From the NCBI GenBank assembly GCA_947454745.1, contig CANGMV010000098.1, positions 1 to 5,281 on the forward strand: a stretch of DNA of 5,281 bases, in the 5' to 3' direction. This DNA is from Bacteroidota bacterium. Its GTDB lineage: Bacteria > Bacteroidota > Bacteroidia > Chitinophagales > Chitinophagaceae. Of the stretch, positions 1 to 5,281 are shown piece by piece (the first letter of the stretch is position 1; every line of letters starts with the position of its first letter). The notes under the pieces are model-generated. The model was not told where the DNA came from. It saw only the letters and a list, made by a program, of their open reading frames with translations, and did no database searches. The translations under genes and the position numbers were made by a program.

Positions 1-192
1 GCTGTTTTTACAGTGATTTCCATTTGAATTGACTTATGCTGTTATAGATGTCGCGAAGTTACAAAATGGGTGCTTAAGCAAAGCCTAGATTTACCAACAT
101 AATCACATTCAAAATGTGTATCAACTAATTTATTTACTACACATTGTGCGTTAACAAAAACGAATATTCTATGAAAATCAACTATTTAGAAC

Positions 193-217
193 AATAAATA
201 ATATTATATTATTTATT
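193..217. repeat. Perfect AT-only inverted repeat, 12-bp arms, 1-nt centre
   Basis: The arm AATAAATAATAT at 193-204 is matched exactly by its reverse complement at 206-217, with a single T between them. A second overlapping palindrome, ATTAATATTAAT, lies at 215-226. No G or C is present, so chance formation in AT-rich DNA is quite possible. It could be a protein-binding dyad, a cruciform-prone or easily melted segment, or mere composition. It lies about 150 bases upstream of the type II glutamine synthetase start. Confidence 0.45.
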
Positions 218-281
218 AATATTAATATTTTATTCACAAACACCTTATTTTTTAACATATTTATGGTCAAAATAACAATTC

Positions 282-318
282 TTACTTATTTTCGTGTTCA
301 GATAGAAGAAATAAGTGA
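282..318 (+). promoter_or_regulatory. Hairpin-forming inverted repeat in the putative leader of the type II glutamine synthetase gene
   Basis: ACTTATTT at 284-291 is the exact reverse complement of AAATAAGT at 309-316. In RNA the stem extends outward by a U-G (283/317) and a U-A (282/318) pair and inward by a U-G pair (292/308), giving roughly 11 bp around a loop of about 15 nt. It ends 46 bases before the start codon. No T-run follows directly, so it does not look like a terminator. It matches no riboswitch that I recognise. A dyad operator in DNA is equally possible. Confidence 0.3.
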
Positions 319-364
319 TTATTAATTGTATATTTTATTTTTTTAATATTTAAACATTCGTACC

Positions 365-1378
365 ATGTCTAAATCTAAATTGGAGTACATCTGGTTAGAT
401 GGTTACAAACCAACTCAGTCCTTAAGAAGCAAAACAAAAATCGAAAACAACTTTAGTGGAAAACTAGAAGATTGTGATATGTGGAGCTTTGATGGCTCTT
501 CAACAGAACAAGCCTTAGGTGGATCATCTGACTGCTTATTAAAGCCTGTATTTATTTGTAAAGACCCTCAACGTAAAGATGCATATTTAGTAATGTGCGA
601 AGTTTTAAATGCCGATGGTACTGCACACGTTTCAAATGGTCGTGCAACCATTCAAGACGATGACAATGATTTTTGGTTTGGATTTGAGCAAGAATATTTT
701 TTATGGAACCCAGCAACAAATAAGCCATTAGGTTTTCCAGAAGGTGGATACCCAGGTCCTCAAGGCCCTTACTATTGTTCAGTTGGCGCGAACAATGCAT
801 ACGGAAGAAATATTGTAGAAGAGCATTTAGATGTATGTTTAGAAGCAGGATTAAATGTAGAAGGAATTAATGCAGAAGTAGCAGCAGGACAATGGGAATT
901 TCAAATTTTCGCAAAAGGTGCTAAAGAAGCAGGCGATCAAATTTGGGTAGCAAGATATTTATTAGAAAGAATTGGTGAAACATACGGAGTTTCTATTAAC
1001 TGGCATTGTAAGCCATTAGGGACATTAGACTGGAACGGTTCAGGTATGCATGCCAACTTCTCTAACACAACATTAAGAACTTGTGGCAAGAAAGAAACTT
1101 ATGATATTATTTGTGAGTCTTTCCGCCCATTTGTAAAAGAACATATTGATGTATACGGCGCTGACAATCACTTACGTTTAACAGGTAAGCACGAAACAGC
1201 GAGTATTCATGACTTCTCATTTGGCGTGTCTGACAGAGGCGCTTCAATTCGAATTCCTATCGGCGCAGTAGAGAAAGGTTGGAAAGGATGGTTGGAAGAC
1301 CGTCGTCCAAACTCTGCAGCAGATCCTTATAAAGTTGCAGCAAGAATTATCACTACGGTGAAAACTGCAAAGGTTTAG
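365..1378 (+). CDS. glnII: Type II glutamine synthetase (eukaryote-like, GSII)
   Basis: This enzyme makes glutamine from glutamate, ammonia and ATP in the cytoplasm, the main entry of ammonium into metabolism. The 337-residue length fits the short GSII family (about 330-370 aa) rather than GSI (about 450-470). The beta-grasp N-terminal domain carries WSFDGSSTEQA (40-50). The catalytic domain shows FGFEQEYF (105-112; metal-ligand glutamates E108, E110), GPYYCSVGA (134-142), GINAEV with E171, QWEFQ with E178, NGSGMHANFS (224-233, H229), a substrate-binding region around R271, SDRGASIRIP (289-298) and LEDRRPNSAADPY (310-322). These are hallmark GSII blocks, and no key residue seems lost. The ATG at 365 begins directly at the family N-terminus; it has no Shine-Dalgarno sequence, as is usual in Bacteroidota. 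Translation ends with tandem in-frame stops TAG-TAA. An intrinsic terminator lies 50 bases downstream, separating it from the type III gene. GSII enzymes are not adenylylated like enterobacterial GSI, so control is probably transcriptional or by feedback (inference). Confidence 0.95.
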   Translation: MSKSKLEYIWLDGYKPTQSLRSKTKIENNFSGKLEDCDMWSFDGSSTEQALGGSSDCLLKPVFICKDPQRKDAYLVMCEVLNADGTAHVSNGRATIQDDDNDFWFGFEQEYFLWNPATNKPLGFPEGGYPGPQGPYYCSVGANNAYGRNIVEEHLDVCLEAGLNVEGINAEVAAGQWEFQIFAKGAKEAGDQIWVARYLLERIGETYGVSINWHCKPLGTLDWNGSGMHANFSNTTLRTCGKKETYDIICESFRPFVKEHIDVYGADNHLRLTGKHETASIHDFSFGVSDRGASIRIPIGAVEKGWKGWLEDRRPNSAADPYKVAARIITTVKTAKV

Positions 1379-1428
1379 TAATCAAGGTTTTTTAGAATAG
1401 GCATTCATAAATTGTGTTTTGAATTGTG

Positions 1429-1455
1429 ATCCCCCAAGAAATTGGGGGATTTTTT
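1429..1455 (+). terminator. Rho-independent terminator of the type II glutamine synthetase gene
   Basis: The perfect 9-bp stem ATCCCCCAA / TTGGGGGAT (1429-1437 with 1442-1450) closes a GAAA tetraloop of the stable GNRA class and runs straight into a T-tract at 1450-1455. It begins 50 bases after the stop codon. The five consecutive G-C pairs make it the strongest hairpin in the window. It should largely stop read-through into the downstream glutamine synthetase gene. Confidence 0.93.
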
Positions 1456-1471
1456 GTGCATTATTGATAAT

Positions 1472-1495
1472 ATAATTAAGGGATAGCTTAATTAT
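1472..1495. promoter_or_regulatory. Operator-like perfect dyad in front of glnN
   Basis: ATAATTAAG at 1472-1480 is the exact reverse complement of CTTAATTAT at 1487-1495, with a 6-nt spacer GGATAG. The dyad ends 6 bases before the -7 element and spans the place where the -33 element should be; no properly spaced TTG is found there. This position suits a dimeric regulator that either blocks RNA polymerase or substitutes for the missing -33 contact. That reading is inference. The sequence is AT-rich, so chance is not excluded. No T-run follows, so it is not a terminator. Confidence 0.45.
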
Positions 1496-1501
1496 TGGGG
1501 G

Positions 1502-1509
1502 TAAATTTG
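1502..1509 (+). promoter_or_regulatory. Bacteroidota-type -7 promoter element of glnN
   Basis: TAAATTTG matches the Bacteroidota housekeeping -7 consensus TAnnTTTG exactly. It lies 30 bases before the ATG at 1540, which predicts transcription starting near 1514-1517 and a leader of about 25 nt. No TTG is found at the usual 17-23 nt spacing upstream; that place is taken by the dyad at 1472-1495. The element follows the preceding gene's terminator, so glnN probably has its own promoter. Confidence 0.6.
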
Positions 1510-1539
1510 CATTGCTTAACAAATCAAAAATTAATACAT

Positions 1540-3732
1540 ATGTCATTAAGAACCGATGCGGTAAATCATGTGAGTCATGGTAACATCACTTCACCTGATA
1601 TTAAAGGCGCTAAAATCACAGGTGTTTTTGGCGAAAGTGTTTTTACATTAAAAACAGCGAGAGAATATTTAAGTGATGAGGCTTATAAAAGCTTAGTTGC
1701 AAGTATTAAAGGTGGAAAAAAAATTGATCGTACGGTGGCAAGTCAAATTGCTTCAGGTATGCGTGCTTGGGCTGAAAGCAAAGGCGTTACGCATTACACG
1801 CACTGGTTCCAACCCTTAACTGGAACAACAGCAGAAAAACACGATTCTTTCTTTACATTAAAGTCGGATGGCACAGCCATTGAAGAATTTGAAGGAGCTG
1901 CCTTAATTCAACAAGAGCCTGACGCGTCTTCATTCCCGAACGGTGGACTAAGAGCTACATTTGAAGCAAGAGGCTACTCAGCATGGGATCCATCTTCTCC
2001 CCCATTCATAATTGAAATTGGAAACGGAAAAACATTATGTATCCCAACTATTTTCATTGCATACACTGGTGAGTCATTGGACTATAAAGCACCCTTAATG
2101 AAAGCGGTGGAGTCATTAAATAAAGCAGCTGTAACAGTTTGTAATTATTTTGACAAGAACGTAACTAAAGTAACCCCAACATTAGGTTGGGAGCAAGAAT
2201 ATTTTGTGATTGACGAGGCTTTGGTAAATGCGCGCCCCGATTTAGTACAATGCGGCAGAACTGTATTTGGTTTTACGCCAGCAAAAGGGCAACAATTAGA
2301 AGACCATTACTTTGGTTCGATTCCTGAAAGAGTATATGCATTTATGCGTGACTTTGAAAACGAATCTTACAAACTAGGTATTCCTTTAAGAACAAGACAT
2401 AACGAGGTTGCACCTGCTCAATTTGAGTGTGCTCCAATTTTTGAAGAAGTGAATATTGCAGTGGATCATAACATTCTATTAATGGATGTAATGACAAGAG
2501 TCGCAAAGCGTCATCGTTTGGTAGTATTGTTACATGAAAAACCATTTGCCGGAATTAATGGAAGTGGAAAGCATAATAACTGGAGTTTAGCAACGGATAC
2601 AGGCGTGAACTTATTGGCACCTGGTAAAACACCAAAGACCAATTTAATGTTCTTGACTTTCTTTGTGAATACCATTAAAGCAGTGCATGATTACGCAGAT
2701 ATTTTAAGAGCATCTATTGCCTCTGCATCCAACGATTTTCGTTTAGGTGCAAACGAAGCGCCTCCTGCTATTATTTCTGTGTTTATTGGCGACTACTTAA
2801 CAAAAGTATTGAACGACGTGGAAAGCCGCGTTGGCAGTAAGTTTGACGAGCAAGACGAAGCTATCTTAAAAATTGATTTGCACAGAAGTATTCCTGAATT
2901 GTTAATTGACAATACCGATCGTAACAGAACTTCTCCATTTGCTTTTACAGGTAATAAATTTGAATTCCGCGCAGTAGGTTCTACAGCAAACTGTGCATTA
3001 CCAATGACTATTTTAAATACCATTGTTGCTGATACCTTAAACAAATTCGCTAGCGAAGTAGATGCGTTAATGGAAAAGGGTGACAAGAAAGAAATTGCAA
3101 TTATGCAAGTGATTCAAAAATATATTGTTGCTAGTAAAAAGATTTTATTTGAAGGTGATGGCTATAGTGAAGCTTGGCATAAGGAAGCGGAGAAAAGAGG
3201 CTTACCTAATTTAAAAACTACGCCAGTTGCATTGGATGCTATGGTGACTGAGAAAGCAAAGCAATTGTTTAAAGACAATGGCATTTATACGCATGCTGAA
3301 TTAGAAGCACGTCACGAAATTGAATTAGAAAAATATATCAAGAAAGTGCAAATTGAAGCGCGTGTAATGGGCGACTTAGCAACCAACCATATTATTCCTG
3401 CTGCTATTAAGTATCAGAATGAATTGTTGAAGAACGTAAACTTATTACGTGATGCTGCTTTACCTGAAAAGTTATACAAAGGACAATTGACTTTGTTAAA
3501 AGACGTAAGCACACATATTCAACAAGTGTATGAGAATACACATGCAATGGTAGAAGAAAGAAAAGTAGTAAACAATATCGAGAACTCTCGCGACAAAGCA
3601 ATTGCTTATGAAGCAAAAGTAAAAGCGCAATACTTTGACAAGATTCGTTACCACGTTGACAAATTAGAGCAATTGGTAGACGACGAGTTATGGACCTTGC
3701 CTAAGTACAGAGAATTGTTATTTTTAAGATAA
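1540..3732 (+). CDS. glnN: Type III glutamine synthetase (GSIII)
   Basis: This is an ATP-dependent glutamine synthetase of the large GSIII class, known from Bacteroides, cyanobacteria and other bacteria as a dodecamer. From the ATG at 1540 it is 730 aa, matching the usual length of about 725-730. The frame stays open upstream to a TTG at 1495, but that start overlaps the dyad and the -7 element and adds 15 atypical residues, so I reject it. Visible blocks are an N-terminal domain with THWFQPLTGTTAEKHDSF (87-104), GWEQEYF (216-222; E218 and E220 probable metal ligands), RHNEVAPAQFE (286-296), HEKPFAGINGSGKHNNWS (332-349; nucleotide and glutamate site), the GSIII-specific RLGANEAPPAIIS (401-413), and NRTSPFAFTGNKFEFRAVGS (462-481). 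A long, charged, mostly helical GSIII C-terminal region (about 500-730) ends the protein. All core motifs are intact. The gene ends with tandem stops TAA-TAG and a terminator. It lies 161 bases downstream of the type II gene, giving the cell two distinct glutamine synthetases. Confidence 0.96.
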   Translation: MSLRTDAVNHVSHGNITSPDIKGAKITGVFGESVFTLKTAREYLSDEAYKSLVASIKGGKKIDRTVASQIASGMRAWAESKGVTHYTHWFQPLTGTTAEKHDSFFTLKSDGTAIEEFEGAALIQQEPDASSFPNGGLRATFEARGYSAWDPSSPPFIIEIGNGKTLCIPTIFIAYTGESLDYKAPLMKAVESLNKAAVTVCNYFDKNVTKVTPTLGWEQEYFVIDEALVNARPDLVQCGRTVFGFTPAKGQQLEDHYFGSIPERVYAFMRDFENESYKLGIPLRTRHNEVAPAQFECAPIFEEVNIAVDHNILLMDVMTRVAKRHRLVVLLHEKPFAGINGSGKHNNWSLATDTGVNLLAPGKTPKTNLMFLTFFVNTIKAVHDYADILRASIASASNDFRLGANEAPPAIISVFIGDYLTKVLNDVESRVGSKFDEQDEAILKIDLHRSIPELLIDNTDRNRTSPFAFTGNKFEFRAVGSTANCALPMTILNTIVADTLNKFASEVDALMEKGDKKEIAIMQVIQKYIVASKKILFEGDGYSEAWHKEAEKRGLPNLKTTPVALDAMVTEKAKQLFKDNGIYTHAELEARHEIELEKYIKKVQIEARVMGDLATNHIIPAAIKYQNELLKNVNLLRDAALPEKLYKGQLTLLKDVSTHIQQVYENTHAMVEERKVVNNIENSRDKAIAYEAKVKAQYFDKIRYHVDKLEQLVDDELWTLPKYRELLFLR

Positions 3733-3754
3733 TAGTTTCAAAGTATTATATTTC

Positions 3755-3787
3755 AATCCCGAATCAGTCATGGTTCGGGATTTTTTT
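3755..3787 (+). terminator. Rho-independent terminator of glnN
   Basis: AATCCCGAA (3755-3763) pairs perfectly with TTCGGGATT (3774-3782). The stem continues inward by U-G, C-G and A-U pairs to a GTCA loop, about 12 bp in all. Seven T residues follow at 3781-3787. The opposite flank is not T-rich when read on the minus strand, so this serves the plus-strand transcript. It starts 23 bases after the glnN stop. Confidence 0.92.
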
Positions 3788-3808
3788 ATTAAGAATAAAT
3801 TAAATAGA

Positions 3809-3834
3809 AATGCCCCGAACGAATCCGAGGCATT
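3809..3834 (-). terminator. Probable terminator of the accB-accC transcript
   Basis: Read on the minus strand, AATGCCTCG pairs with CGGGGCATT across an 8-nt loop, a continuous 9-bp stem that includes one U-G pair. A U-rich tail (UUUCUAUUUAAUUUAUU) follows. On the plus strand the same position is a C/A mismatch, so the hairpin is better formed in the accC direction. The tail is interrupted by C and A, so termination may be only moderate. It lies 37 bases beyond the accC stop. Confidence 0.7.
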
Positions 3835-3871
3835 AAATATTGCGAAGCAGAAAGCTTTCAAAAAAAAAAAA

Positions 3872-5209
3872 TTACTTCATCTTAAATGTCTCTAAAAATT
3901 TTGTAGTAAAGTTTCCTTTTATAAAATCTTCATTTTGCATTAATTGCAAGTGGAAAGGAATGGTTGTTTTTACACCTTCAATTACATATTCGCTCAATGC
4001 ACGATACATAGTATTGATAGCTTCCTCACGTGTTTGTGCAACTGTAATTAATTTACCAATCATTGAATCATAATACGGAGGAATTACATAACCTGCGTAT
4101 ACATGACTATCTACACGAACACCATGTCCGCCTGGAGTATGTAACACAGTAATTTTCCCTGGTGAAGGTCTAAAATCATTGTAAGGATCTTCGGCATTGA
4201 TACGACATTCAATAGCGTGTAATTTAGGCTCGTAGCTTTTACCTGAAATTTTTTCGCCAGCAGCTATTTTAATTTGCTCTTTAATTAAGTCATAGCTTAC
4301 TACTTCCTCGGTAACACAATGCTCTACTTGAATACGCGTATTCATTTCCATAAAGTAGAAATTGCGATGCTTGTCTACTAAAAACTCAACCGTACCTACG
4401 CTTTCATAATTAATGGCAGAAGCTGCTTTAATAGCTGCATCTCCCATTCTTTGGCGTAAGTCAGGAGTCATAAATGGCGAAGGAGATTCTTCCACCAACT
4501 TTTGGTGTCTTCTTTGAATAGAACAATCACGCTCACTTAAATGACAAACATTTCCGTATTGATCACCCGCTACTTGAATCTCAATATGTCTTGGCTCTTC
4601 CACGAATTTCTCCATGTACAAACCATCATTTTTAAAACTAGCCCCTGCTTCCATTTTAGCAGTCTCATACGCTTTTTGAATTTCTTCTTCTTTCCATACT
4701 ACACGCATTCCCTTTCCACCACCACCTGCTGTTGCTTTGATGATTACAGGATATCCAATTTCTTTGGCTAATTTTTTTGCTTCGTCGATGCTTTCTAATA
4801 AACCTTCACTACCCGGCACTACTGGCACACCTGCCTTAATCATCGTTTCTTTTGCAGTGATTTTATCTCCCATGCTATTAATCATATCAGGAGTAGGTCC
4901 AATAAACTTAATGCCATGGTCCGCACAAATTTGAGCAAACTTTGCATTCTCCGCTAAGAAACCATAACCAGGATGCACCGCATCGGCATTGGTAATTTCA
5001 CAAGCCGCCATAATATGGGGGATGTTCAAATAAGATTCCTGACCTTTTGGTCCACCAATGCAAACTGCTTCATCGGCAAATTTTACATGCAAGCTATCTT
5101 TATCGGCAGTAGAATAAACGGCCACTGTTTTAATGCCCATTTCTCTACAAGTACGAATAATACGCAACGCAATTTCGCCACGATTGGCAATCAATATCTT
5201 TTTAAACAT
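3872..5209 (-). CDS. accC: Biotin carboxylase subunit of acetyl-CoA carboxylase
   Basis: This subunit uses ATP and bicarbonate to carboxylate the biotin on AccB, the first half-reaction of acetyl-CoA carboxylase, which makes malonyl-CoA for fatty-acid synthesis in the cytoplasm. It is 445 aa, near the 449 aa of the E. coli enzyme. The N-terminal domain begins [19 protein letters not shown] (2-20) and has [14 protein letters not shown] (79-92). The ATP-grasp domain shows K116, K159 followed by the glycine-rich loop AGGGGKGM (161-168), H208, [16 protein letters not shown] (226-241) and [11 protein letters not shown] (287-297; E288, N290, R292, E296). The C-terminal domain has [11 protein letters not shown] (332-342) and [10 protein letters not shown] (379-388). 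Residue 298 is Cys where most relatives have Pro. The protein ends after this domain with no fused biotinyl domain, and the accB tail lies 29 nt upstream, so the stand-alone AccC subunit is favoured over pyruvate or propionyl-CoA carboxylase. The ATG at 5209 fits the family start and lacks a Shine-Dalgarno sequence. Confidence 0.96.
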   Translation of the reverse strand: MFKKILIANRGEIALRIIRTCREMGIKTVAVYSTADKDSLHVKFADEAVCIGGPKGQESYLNIPHIMAACEITNADAVHPGYGFLAENAKFAQICADHGIKFIGPTPDMINSMGDKITAKETMIKAGVPVVPGSEGLLESIDEAKKLAKEIGYPVIIKATAGGGGKGMRVVWKEEEIQKAYETAKMEAGASFKNDGLYMEKFVEEPRHIEIQVAGDQYGNVCHLSERDCSIQRRHQKLVEESPSPFMTPDLRQRMGDAAIKAASAINYESVGTVEFLVDKHRNFYFMEMNTRIQVEHCVTEEVVSYDLIKEQIKIAAGEKISGKSYEPKLHAIECRINAEDPYNDFRPSPGKITVLHTPGGHGVRVDSHVYAGYVIPPYYDSMIGKLITVAQTREEAINTMYRALSEYVIEGVKTTIPFHLQLMQNEDFIKGNFTTKFLETFKMK

Positions 5210-5238
5210 TTTGTTAATTTAAAGTTCACAATGAGAGA

Positions 5239-5281
5239 CTAAGCTGGTTGTACCAAGAATAAAGGCTGGTCGTATTCAACC
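5239..5281 (-). CDS. accB: Biotin carboxyl carrier protein of acetyl-CoA carboxylase, C-terminal end only
   Basis: The minus strand entering from the right edge reads VEYDQPLFLVQPA followed by TAG (5241-5239). This matches the final beta-strand of biotinyl domains in AccB proteins (the E. coli protein ends PVEFDEPLVVIE). Only 13 codons are in the window; the biotinylated lysine motif lies outside. The stop is 29 nt before the accC start on the same strand, the usual accB-accC operon order, which supports the call despite the short length. The shared promoter must lie beyond the window. Confidence 0.82.
   Translation of the reverse strand, partial: VEYDQPLFLVQPA

Larger units (their letters stand above)
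1..364. other. AT-rich non-coding leader upstream of the type II glutamine synthetase gene
   Basis: All three plus-strand frames close within the first 30 bases, and no minus-strand frame gives more than a few codons inside the window. The stretch is very AT-rich, most extremely at about 150-270. It carries several short inverted repeats: a 10-bp palindrome TGCTTAAGCA at 71-80, CACATT/AATGTG at 104-118, CACA-T-TGTG at 140-148, a long AT-only dyad at 193-217 and a hairpin candidate at 282-318. I found no exact TAnnTTTG -7 element on the plus strand, so the promoter of the downstream gene is not placed. The length and dyad content suggest a regulated promoter or leader, which is inference. Confidence 0.6.

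Noticed and set aside
1..23. Possible start of a minus-strand gene leaving the left edge (MEITVKT...)
   Set aside because: Only seven codons are visible after an in-frame upstream stop, with no recognisable family and no exact promoter element. A divergent gene would fit the long intergenic region, but this cannot be supported from the window.
1..364. tRNA, riboswitch or small RNA gene in the left intergenic region
   Set aside because: No cloverleaf, no T-loop consensus and no recognisable riboswitch core; only short AT-rich dyads are present.
552..800. Minus-strand open frame inside the type II glutamine synthetase gene
   Set aside because: It lies wholly antisense to a strongly conserved gene, and its translation is low-complexity with no recognisable domain; it is a shadow frame.
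1495..1539. N-terminal extension of the type III glutamine synthetase from a TTG codon
   Set aside because: It overlaps the dyad and the -7 element and is atypical for the family; the ATG at 1540 is preferred.
2342..3616. Three short minus-strand open frames inside glnN (2342-2545, 2793-3086, 3407-3616)
   Set aside because: All are antisense to conserved GSIII coding sequence, have no family resemblance and show no promoter; shadow frames.
3840..5242. Short plus-strand open frames antisense to accC (3840-4073, 4541-4771, 4737-4934, 4973-5242)
   Set aside because: They mirror conserved AccC codons, and the first starts within the accC terminator region. The translations look like reverse-complement artefacts.
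1..5281. Previously undescribed system, mobile element, CRISPR array or horizontally acquired island
   Set aside because: The identified genes are core nitrogen and fatty-acid metabolism with intact motifs. There are no direct repeats, transposase or integrase genes, attachment sites or abrupt changes in composition between genes.

Overview
The window looks like ordinary chromosomal DNA from a Bacteroidota bacterium, plausibly near Chitinophagaceae or its relatives; the family-level guess is weak. Four things suggest this. The base composition is AT-rich. None of the visible starts has a clear Shine-Dalgarno sequence. A TAnnTTTG-type -7 promoter element precedes the second gene. A eukaryote-like type II glutamine synthetase lies next to a type III glutamine synthetase, a pairing known in this phylum.

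Layout from left to right. Positions 1-364 show no convincing gene. They form an AT-rich leader with several inverted repeats upstream of a complete type II glutamine synthetase gene (365-1378, + strand). A strong intrinsic terminator follows (1429-1455). Next come a perfect 9-bp dyad (1472-1495) and a TAAATTTG -7 element (1502-1509), then a type III glutamine synthetase gene read from an ATG at 1540 (1540-3732, + strand, 730 aa). The spacing implies that the two synthetase genes are tandem but separately promoted. The glnN transcript ends at a hairpin at 3755-3787. A second hairpin at 3809-3834 pairs better as minus-strand RNA and ends the convergent transcript of accC (biotin carboxylase, 3872-5209, - strand). 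The last 13 codons of accB (biotin carboxyl carrier protein) enter at the right edge (5239-5281, - strand), 29 nt upstream of accC, so accB-accC is an operon.

Functionally there are two unrelated core modules. One is ammonia assimilation: two structurally distinct enzymes making glutamine from glutamate, ammonia and ATP. The other is the first committed step of fatty-acid synthesis: AccC carboxylates the biotin carried on AccB. I see no mobile element, CRISPR array, RNA gene or defence system, and nothing that amounts to a new biological system. The points most worth checking are the operator-like dyad in front of glnN, the structured leader of the type II gene, and how expression is divided between the two synthetases.
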